DNA of 5,049 bases from Rikenellaceae bacterium. GTDB lineage: Bacteria > Bacteroidota > Bacteroidia > Bacteroidales > Rikenellaceae. Positions 1-5,049 of the stretch are shown here, piece after piece. The translations under genes were made by a program, and so were the position numbers. The stretch is from positions 1 through 5,049 of the forward strand of contig JAJBVJ010000262.1 of assembly GCA_020859875.1 (NCBI GenBank), written 5' to 3'. Within the stretch, counting starts at the first letter, position 1; each line of letters starts with the position of its first letter. The notes beneath the pieces were generated by a model that was not told the DNA's origin, made no database searches, and saw only the letters and a program-made list of their open reading frames with translations.

Positions 1-118
1 TTTTGAGAAATTCGTCGAATACGTTCTCCCCTGTCTCCTTTTTCAGGAATGCTCCCAGGTCGGGTATAACGAGCCGTTTTCCCGATGAGAGATAACCGGC
101 GATAAGATTTTCAACCAT
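1..118 (-). CDS. HU/CCDC81-like domain protein, N-terminal 39 residues only
   Basis: Read on the minus strand, an ATG at 118-116 opens a frame that stays open to the window edge, giving 39 residues that begin MVENLIAGYLSSGKRLVIPD and continue LGAFLKKETGENVFDEFLK. The pattern of a short N-terminal helix, then a basic residue, a hydrophobic strand and 'P-x-L-G-A-F', is typical of the prokaryotic HU/CCDC81-like domain, an HU-fold DNA-binding module found at the start of many Bacteroidales proteins, sometimes followed by a membrane segment and a SPOR domain. The family assignment is from memory of the motif. Whether the full protein binds DNA, sits in the envelope, or both cannot be seen here because the C-terminal part is outside the window. 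The start is supported by a well-placed promoter about 20-25 bases upstream. It is transcribed divergently from the decarboxylase gene. Confidence 0.72.
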   Translation of the reverse strand, partial: MVENLIAGYLSSGKRLVIPDLGAFLKKETGENVFDEFLK

Positions 119-140
119 TTGATGTCGTTTTAAAACTCTA

Positions 141-172
141 CAAATATACACCATATAAAAGGAAATTTCAAT
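141..172 (-). promoter_or_regulatory. Bacteroidota-type promoter for the minus-strand gene
   Basis: On the minus strand, TATATTTG (148-141) matches the Bacteroidota -7 consensus TAnnTTTG exactly. ATTG (172-169) lies 20 bases upstream as a -33 element, within the usual 19-21 spacing. Transcription would begin at about 134-136, giving a leader of only about 17 bases before the ATG at 118. The 10-base palindrome GTTTTAAAAC (127-136) overlaps the predicted start point and may be chance in AT-rich DNA. Confidence 0.65.
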
Positions 173-302
173 TCCTTCCGAGAGGTTCAAATGCAGGAGC
201 TCCCGGCTATTATTTTCTATATAGCGCCCTCGCGGAATCATATACGGAATGGGGCCTTACATAGCCTCTGTAATTGAAAATCTATTAATTCCGGCACGAT
301 AT

Positions 303-334
303 TTTGGGTATGTGGCAATAATTTACCTACTTTG
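303..334 (+). promoter_or_regulatory. speA: Candidate promoter for the decarboxylase gene
   Basis: TTTG at 303-306 could serve as the -33 element. TACTTTG at 328-334 resembles the -7 consensus TAnnTTTG but has one base fewer between TA and TTTG. The 21-base spacing is acceptable. Transcription would start near 340, leaving a leader of about 85 bases. This is the best candidate I can find upstream of the gene, but the imperfect -7 element makes it tentative. Confidence 0.4.
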
Positions 335-425
335 CATGTTTGAAATTCCACCGATCCGTCCGATGCGGAATGGTTTTAATAAATCAATGTAGCCGATCCG
401 GGTAGGTGATATAAAGGCGAAGAAA

Positions 426-1817
426 ATGAAAAACAAGTATATAGACCTGATCGAACAGACCTTCGAGTTTCCTCAGGACGAGTTTGCGGTAGTAGACAAC
501 GAACTCAATTTCCATGATGTTCCACTGATGGACATTATAAAACAATACGGGACTCCGCTGAAGATAACTTATCTGCCGAAGATCTCTTCTCAGATACAGC
601 GGGCCAAGCGGATGTTCAATGTAGCCATGGCGAAAGTAGATTACCAGGGGGATTACCACTATTGCTACTGTACCAAAAGTTCCCATTTCTCGTTTGTGAT
701 GGAAGAGGCGTTGCGCAACGACATTCATATTGAAACCTCCTCTGCTTATGACATTCACATCATAGATTCGCTTTATGAGAGTGGGCTTATCGAAAAAGAC
801 CGCTATATAATCTGCAACGGTTTTAAAAGACCTCAGTATGTGGAGAATATCGCTTCTCTGATTAACAGCGGGTTCGAAAACACCATTCCCATCCTCGACA
901 ACAAGGAGGAGATCGACCTTTTCGACAATGCCATTGAAAAGAAATGCAAGATCGGAATAAGGATCGCATCGGAAGAGGAGCCAAAATTCGACTTCTATAC
1001 ATCCCGTCTGGGTATACGGTATAACGATATTGTGGAGTTCTACCGCCAGAAGATCAGGAACAACAAGAAATTCGAACTCCATATGCTACACTTCTTTATC
1101 AACACGGGAATAAAGGATACGGCATATTACTGGAGTGAACTAAGTAAATGTCTCAATGTTTACTACGAGCTTAAAAAGTTATGTCCTAAACTAAACAACC
1201 TGAATATAGGCGGAGGGTTCCCGATCAAGAATTCGCTTGCTTTCGAGTACGATTACGAGTACATGGCGGAAGAGATAATTGCACAGATCAAGAGCTTCTG
1301 TGTGCAGATGGAGATCGAGGAACCGAATATATTTACCGAATTCGGATCCTTCACCGTGGGGGAAAGCGGAGCGACCCTTTTCTCGATAATCAACCAGAAA
1401 CAGCAGAACGATCGCGAAAACTGGTACATGATCGACAGCTCTTTCATGACTACATTACCGGATACATGGGGTATAAAACAGCGCTATATTATGCTGGCCA
1501 TAAATAACTGGGATAAGGAATACCACCGGGTGTTCCTCGGGGGGTTGACCTGCGACAGCGAGGATTATTACAGCGGCGAGTCTCACCAGAATGCCATATT
1601 TTTGCCTAAATTGAACGGCGACCCTCAATACATCGGATTCTTTAATACGGGAGCCTACCAGGAATCGCTCGGAGGCTTCGGGGGTATACAGCATTGTCTT
1701 ACACCGGCCCCGAAACATATCATAATCGACAGGGAGAAAGGCGATACGGAATACTACACCCGCCTCTTTGCCAAAGAACAGAGCTACCGTTCGATGATGA
1801 GGATATTAGGCTATTAG
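426..1817 (+). CDS. speA: Arginine decarboxylase-like enzyme, short form (fold-type III PLP)
   Basis: This complete 463-residue protein belongs to the alanine racemase/ornithine decarboxylase-fold PLP enzymes. It matches a Bacteroidota family of this length usually annotated as arginine decarboxylase (arginine to agmatine and CO2, first step of putrescine and spermidine synthesis), a cytosolic enzyme. The order of motifs fits: Y-C-T-K at 81-84, where K84 is the likely PLP-binding lysine; SRLG at 193-196; LHFFINTG at 221-228; the glycine-rich phosphate loop IGGGFP at 261-266; EFGS at 305-308 in place of the usual EPGR; the C-terminal LTCDSED at 374-380, with C376 the likely active-site cysteine from the partner subunit; and GAY at 409-411. 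Classical SpeA is about 630 residues or more, so this form lacks its extra domains. The ATG at 426 follows an A-rich leader and matches the start of related proteins as I recall them. No agmatine-processing gene lies beside it, and a terminator follows, so it appears to be a single-gene unit. The substrate is inferred; ornithine, lysine or a carboxy-polyamine remain possible. Confidence 0.85.
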   Translation: MKNKYIDLIEQTFEFPQDEFAVVDNELNFHDVPLMDIIKQYGTPLKITYLPKISSQIQRAKRMFNVAMAKVDYQGDYHYCYCTKSSHFSFVMEEALRNDIHIETSSAYDIHIIDSLYESGLIEKDRYIICNGFKRPQYVENIASLINSGFENTIPILDNKEEIDLFDNAIEKKCKIGIRIASEEEPKFDFYTSRLGIRYNDIVEFYRQKIRNNKKFELHMLHFFINTGIKDTAYYWSELSKCLNVYYELKKLCPKLNNLNIGGGFPIKNSLAFEYDYEYMAEEIIAQIKSFCVQMEIEEPNIFTEFGSFTVGESGATLFSIINQKQQNDRENWYMIDSSFMTTLPDTWGIKQRYIMLAINNWDKEYHRVFLGGLTCDSEDYYSGESHQNAIFLPKLNGDPQYIGFFNTGAYQESLGGFGGIQHCLTPAPKHIIIDREKGDTEYYTRLFAKEQSYRSMMRILGY

Positions 1818-1896
1818 ACGATATCTCGAAAAACCCCTATATTCCATATGGTTCAAAATATATTCTGAAAAGTTTATTTATTTAGCAATTTCGTAT

Positions 1897-1938
1897 ATTT
1901 ACCCCTGCAATGGCCGGCCGTGCAGGGGTAAATTTTTT
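1897..1938 (+). terminator. Intrinsic terminator after the decarboxylase gene
   Basis: The arms ATTTACCCCTGCA (1897-1909) and TGCAGGGGTAAAT (1921-1933) form a perfect 13-base-pair stem around an 11-base loop, and a run of six T follows at 1933-1938. This is a textbook rho-independent terminator about 80 bases after the decarboxylase stop. The reverse strand has no T-run after the stem, so it should act on plus-strand transcripts only. The loop contains the 8-base palindrome GGCCGGCC (1912-1919). Confidence 0.93.
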
Positions 1939-1989
1939 GTGGGGATTTAAAAGCGCCGAACCGCTTGCACTTAATATGATCCTCTCGCC

Positions 1990-4461
1990 TTGTTTGATAA
2001 ACCGCTACATATTGCTCTCTTACTGACCGTCTTACTATCCTGTGAATTGGCCTACGGACAGCACGATCCCTACGAGGTTCTCTTCAACGGGACGGTTACA
2101 GGTGAACTCGATAACGGTATAGACCGGCCGGTATTTACCTCGGAAGAGCTATTCCTTGTTCCTCTGTCCGGACAGGCATCCCTCTTTAATACGGTCGGCA
2201 GTAATATGTATATGCCCGTCAAATATTCCCGGCAAGGGATGCGGCACACTTTTACTTCGGTCGGTCTAATGGGAATAGACATTTCCGGATCGCTGAATAC
2301 GGCTTCGGATTACAACCTTTGGAGCGCTTTGCACCGGTCGAAACTTATAGCCTTCGAAGAGACGGACGCCGTTTTATTTACGGGCGGTTCCCTTGCCACA
2401 TCACGGATTAGTTACGGTTTCAGTCCTGTAGCAGTACCCGAGCGCACCAGTCTGGGATTATTTGTGACCGATCGTAAAGGCCGGGCCGGTTTTAAAGGTT
2501 CCGTGTCGGGGACGGTTAGGGAAAATTACACCTACATGGTGGACATATACCGTAAGTGGGGCAGGGATGCCACGGTGAAAGGGGTATTTACCGACCGCAC
2601 GGCCTGGAGCGCCGGAATTTCTGCCGGATTCGGCACACACCGTTTAACAGTCTTTACCGCCGGGGATTACAGTCAGGACGGGCTCCGGTCATATATAACG
2701 GGCGAAGCGGCGGTGTTGGCCGGGAGTAATTATTACAATCCGTCGTGGGGATATCAAAACGGCAAGGTGCGTAACAGCCGAGTTGCCGAAGGGGCTATTC
2801 CTGTAACGGTATTATCGTACGAGGTTAATTCGGGCCGACGGGTATCGGTCACGGCTGCCGCCTCGTACAGAGGCGGGGAAAAGGCCGTTTGTGGTCTCTC
2901 CTGGCTCGATGCAGCAACCCCATATCCCGATTATTACAGATATATGCCATCTTATGCCTCTTCGAATATTGCCGAAAGTTTATTGATCGAAAAATGGCGG
3001 TCGGGCGACATGTCGGTAAGGCAGGTAGACTGGACGGCCCTTTACGAAATTAACTCGGCAAATCTTCATACTGCCGTCTATACCCTTTCCCAGAGGGTGG
3101 AGCGTACGCGGGAATATCAGGGAATTGTCAGTGCAAAGGTTAAGATCGACGAGAGAACTTCCGTGAATATGAGCCTTCGGGCCGTATCCGACAAGGTGAG
3201 GCGGATGCGCAGAATGAAAGACCTTCTGGGCGGCATGGCACCGGAAGACATTGACCAGTATCTTTACGAGGACGGGATTTACGGAGACCGTATTATGAAT
3301 AATTCCCTCACGCCCGGCCGGAAAATCAATGAAGGGGACATTTTCGGTTATAATTACGATATTACGGCGGTGCAGGCGGAGGGTACCGTATCGGTAAATT
3401 ACAAGGTTAAAGGGCTTACACTCGACGGCACGGCGTCATATACAAGAACATCCTATTTACGTAACGGGAAATTCGAAAAAGAAATTTATCCCGGCGGCCT
3501 ATCCTACGGCCGCTCCCGGAAAATAAAATATGAGACCTTTGCCGGTGAGATTAGTATCCAATACGCCCTAAGTCCGGTTCATGTTTTCGAACTCTACGCC
3601 CATGCCGGCACCCTGCCGCAGACATGGTCGGCCCATTTTATTACCCCGATGTATTCCAACCGCACAACCGGGGTCGACAAGCCGTTTTCGGCCGTCCATT
3701 TACAGGGTGGGTACACCCTCCGCCGGCGGAGTTTCGCTGCATCCGTTTCGGCATTCTATACGGCAGTGAGTTCCCTCGCGGAGACCTATAACTATTGGGA
3801 CGACATCGCATCCGTCTATTCCACTATGCTTCTCGAAAATATAGGCGAGGTGAACCGCGGTATCGAAGTTTCCGCCGACTGGGATTTTAGTCCGGGATGG
3901 AACCTGGGTGCGATTGCGGGTTTGGGCAGCTATAAATACTCGAAAGACCCAAAGGTTACCATCTATTCTGAAACCACCCTCGAAAGTTATATATCTGGTG
4001 CGGTAAGCTATCTGAGGGGATTCCATACGGCCGTCTCACCCGAGTCCTTTCTGAATGCACGGCTCCGTTATTCCCGAAGCGGTTTTGCCGGGACACTGGC
4101 GGTAAATTATGCAGGTGGACGCTATGCCTCTCCGAGTCCGCTGCGCAGGATGCAACGGGCATATAACCTCGCATTGTCCGACGAAACGAGAAAAGATTTC
4201 GTATCGCAGGAAAAACTCGGTGATGCCTTCACTCTGGACATGACCTTTTTAAAATCATTTCGGATCAAAGCCAATTACCTGTCCTTATTTCTTTCCGTCA
4301 GTAATATTCTTAACGATCGCGGTATCGTCTACGGCGCCTATGAGCAGCTCCGTATTGCACGGACGGGATCGGGTGTAACCGCCGGCTGGAAACCCTTCGG
4401 GAATAAATACCTCTACGCCTACGGACGGAGTTATTACTGCTCCCTTACAGTTACATTTTGA
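1990..4461 (+). CDS. TonB-dependent receptor-type outer-membrane barrel, reduced plug
   Basis: This 823-residue protein has a signal peptide with hydrophobic core IALLLTVLLS (8-17) and probable cleavage after AYG (23). The rest alternates polar and hydrophobic/aromatic residues, as expected for outer-membrane beta strands. TonB-receptor hallmarks are NPSWGYQNGKVRNSRV (250-265), KLGDAFTLD (742-750), the late-strand motif SNILND (771-776), and a final strand GRSYYCSLTVTF ending in phenylalanine. Residues about 76-115 (RQGMRHTF, GIDISG, then a YNLWSALHR stretch) look like the central part of a plug. The usual N-terminal carboxypeptidase-like domain, a clear TonB box and a full-length plug are missing. 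I recall similar proteins of this size in Alistipes. It probably passes or binds a ligand together with the lipoprotein encoded two bases downstream; the ligand is unknown. The start is uncertain: there is no in-frame ATG between the upstream in-frame TAA (1972-1974) and the signal peptide, so TTG at 1990 is the only conventional choice. A convincing promoter was not found in the 50 bases after the terminator. Confidence 0.82.
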   Translation: MFDKPLHIALLLTVLLSCELAYGQHDPYEVLFNGTVTGELDNGIDRPVFTSEELFLVPLSGQASLFNTVGSNMYMPVKYSRQGMRHTFTSVGLMGIDISGSLNTASDYNLWSALHRSKLIAFEETDAVLFTGGSLATSRISYGFSPVAVPERTSLGLFVTDRKGRAGFKGSVSGTVRENYTYMVDIYRKWGRDATVKGVFTDRTAWSAGISAGFGTHRLTVFTAGDYSQDGLRSYITGEAAVLAGSNYYNPSWGYQNGKVRNSRVAEGAIPVTVLSYEVNSGRRVSVTAAASYRGGEKAVCGLSWLDAATPYPDYYRYMPSYASSNIAESLLIEKWRSGDMSVRQVDWTALYEINSANLHTAVYTLSQRVERTREYQGIVSAKVKIDERTSVNMSLRAVSDKVRRMRRMKDLLGGMAPEDIDQYLYEDGIYGDRIMNNSLTPGRKINEGDIFGYNYDITAVQAEGTVSVNYKVKGLTLDGTASYTRTSYLRNGKFEKEIYPGGLSYGRSRKIKYETFAGEISIQYALSPVHVFELYAHAGTLPQTWSAHFITPMYSNRTTGVDKPFSAVHLQGGYTLRRRSFAASVSAFYTAVSSLAETYNYWDDIASVYSTMLLENIGEVNRGIEVSADWDFSPGWNLGAIAGLGSYKYSKDPKVTIYSETTLESYISGAVSYLRGFHTAVSPESFLNARLRYSRSGFAGTLAVNYAGGRYASPSPLRRMQRAYNLALSDETRKDFVSQEKLGDAFTLDMTFLKSFRIKANYLSLFLSVSNILNDRGIVYGAYEQLRIARTGSGVTAGWKPFGNKYLYAYGRSYYCSLTVTF

Positions 4462-4463
4462 TT

Positions 4464-5033
4464 ATGAGAGTACTCTTTATCTTTTTGGTTACAAGCCAGA
4501 TCGTCTACGGGTGCGGTTACGACGATTTTACCGCGCCCGGTAAAACCGCCGAGCCGGATATTATCCCGAATACAGATATAGGATACGTCCGATTCCTGTG
4601 CGGGAACGGCTCGGGCATCGTGGCCGATGACATCGTCGTGGGCGGATATGTTACGGCCAACGACAAGAGCGGGAATATATACCGCAGCTTCTTCATCGAA
4701 GACGGCACCGGTGCCCTCGAGGTAAGGGCCGGTATGTACAGCCTGCATAACGTCTACGTCCGTGGAAGGTACGTCGCCGTTAAATTATCCGGCCTCACGG
4801 TTTCGATATACAACGGGACGCTCCAGGCGGGATTGTCGGTCGGTGAGAACGGTGTAGGAGCGGGATATATAGACAACTGGGCGGTTGCCGCGGACTATCT
4901 CCACACCTGGTCCGACTATGGGAATTTAGAACCATTATCTATTCGGGTGCCCGAATTTAGTGAGGATTCATCCGGCAGACTCATCCGTCAGGAAGGAATG
5001 AAATTCATCCAGGCGGATGCAACCCAATTGTAA
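4464..5033 (+). CDS. DUF5689 domain lipoprotein, possibly truncated at the C-terminus
   Basis: The 189-residue protein starts with a lipoprotein signal, hydrophobic core VLFIFLVTSQIV and lipobox V-Y-G-C, with C17 the lipidated residue. The following G-Y-D-D-F places two aspartates at +3/+4, resembling the acidic surface-export signal of Bacteroidota lipoproteins, so a cell-surface location is likely. Residues about 51-123 match DUF5689: DDIVVGGYVTANDKSGN, then YRSFFIEDGTGALEVRAG, then GRYVAVKLSGLTVSIYNG. The strand pattern suggests an OB-like fold (inference). ATG at 4464 lies two bases after the barrel gene's TGA and gives a normal signal peptide; TTG at 4458 would overlap that stop and add only two residues. 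The tight spacing implies co-transcription and probably translational coupling with the barrel. Function is unknown; a ligand-capturing partner of the barrel, as SusD is to SusC, is the best guess. Related Bacteroidales proteins seem to be longer, with a further C-terminal segment after the point where this one stops. Confidence 0.85.
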   Translation: MRVLFIFLVTSQIVYGCGYDDFTAPGKTAEPDIIPNTDIGYVRFLCGNGSGIVADDIVVGGYVTANDKSGNIYRSFFIEDGTGALEVRAGMYSLHNVYVRGRYVAVKLSGLTVSIYNGTLQAGLSVGENGVGAGYIDNWAVAADYLHTWSDYGNLEPLSIRVPEFSEDSSGRLIRQEGMKFIQADATQL

Positions 5034-5034
5034 G

Positions 5035-5039
5035 AGGAG
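5035..5039 (+). promoter_or_regulatory. AGGAG, possible ribosome binding site of a downstream gene
   Basis: AGGAG lies directly after the TAA of the DUF5689 gene, with at least ten bases to any start codon beyond the window edge. Bacteroidota rarely depend on Shine-Dalgarno pairing, so this may be chance. If real, it would point to a third gene in the same operon. Confidence 0.2.
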
Positions 5040-5049
5040 TTGTCGTTTA

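Larger units (their letters stand above)
119..425. other. Divergent intergenic region, about 307 bases
   Basis: This gap separates the divergently transcribed HU-like gene and the decarboxylase gene. It holds a good minus-strand promoter (141-172) and a weaker plus-strand candidate (303-334). I find no convincing small ORF, tRNA, riboswitch core or terminator. Short structures seen are the inverted repeat TTACA (257-261) / TGTAA (269-273) and the direct repeat CCGATCCG at 351-358 and 393-400. Both are short enough to be chance, but the second flanks part of the predicted decarboxylase leader. Confidence 0.6.

Noticed and set aside
257..273. Inverted repeat TTACA/TGTAA in the intergenic region
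   Set aside because: Only five base pairs with a seven-base spacer and not placed at either promoter; expected by chance.
351..400. Direct repeat CCGATCCG separated by 34 bases
   Set aside because: An eight-base repeat could be an operator pair but has no symmetry and no other support.
384..1082. Long minus-strand open frame opposite the decarboxylase gene
   Set aside because: It lies fully antisense to a well-recognised enzyme gene, has no family resemblance, and reflects codon usage of the opposite strand.
1838..1862. Weak hairpin TATATT/AATATA containing CCATATGG
   Set aside because: All A-T six-base arms with a 13-base loop would be unstable; the real terminator is downstream.
1694..1885. 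Plus-strand frame of 63 codons overlapping the decarboxylase 3' end
   Set aside because: Mostly an alternate frame of the enzyme gene; no family resemblance, no start context and no promoter.
1933..1968. Possible promoter for the barrel gene (TTTTTTG then CCGCTTGC about 20 bases on)
   Set aside because: The -33-like run is the terminator T-tract and the -7-like sequence lacks TA at the right place, so the match is too poor to call.
2032..2043. Lipobox-like L-L-S-C in the barrel signal peptide
   Set aside because: The protein is a large beta-barrel ending in phenylalanine, and the hydrophobic region continues to a better signal peptidase I site (AYG); lipidation is unlikely.
3700..4174. Minus-strand open frames within the barrel gene
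   Set aside because: Antisense shadows of the barrel coding sequence with no recognisable motifs.

Overview
The window looks like chromosomal DNA from a Bacteroidales bacterium, most likely of the Alistipes/Rikenellaceae type. This rests on three things: recognisable Bacteroidota protein families (a short-form arginine decarboxylase-like enzyme, a TonB-receptor-type barrel and a DUF5689 lipoprotein), Bacteroidota-style promoters (TAnnTTTG rather than TATAAT), and A-rich instead of Shine-Dalgarno leaders. The genus is an inference from memory of related proteins.

Layout. Positions 1-118 hold the start of a minus-strand gene whose first 39 residues resemble the HU/CCDC81-like DNA-binding domain of Bacteroidales; a very good promoter sits just upstream at 141-172. 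A divergent gap of about 307 bases follows. It carries that promoter, a weaker plus-strand promoter candidate near 303-334, and little else. The plus strand then has a complete 463-residue fold-type III PLP decarboxylase (426-1817), probably for polyamine synthesis. A strong intrinsic terminator at 1897-1938 isolates it from what follows.

The second half (1990-5033) is a tight two-gene unit. The first gene is an 823-residue outer-membrane beta-barrel of the TonB-dependent receptor type, with a much reduced plug and no carboxypeptidase-like N-terminal domain. Two bases after its stop begins a 189-residue lipoprotein with a DUF5689 domain and an acidic motif after the lipobox cysteine, which suggests display on the cell surface. 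By analogy with SusC/SusD, the two may form a surface complex that binds or imports an unknown ligand. This pair is the most interesting part of the window.

Two anomalies deserve attention. The barrel gene has no in-frame ATG and seems to start at TTG, while a nearby ATG is out of frame. The lipoprotein seems to end before the C-terminal part I would expect in its relatives. No RNA genes, insertion sequences, CRISPR arrays or phage genes were seen.
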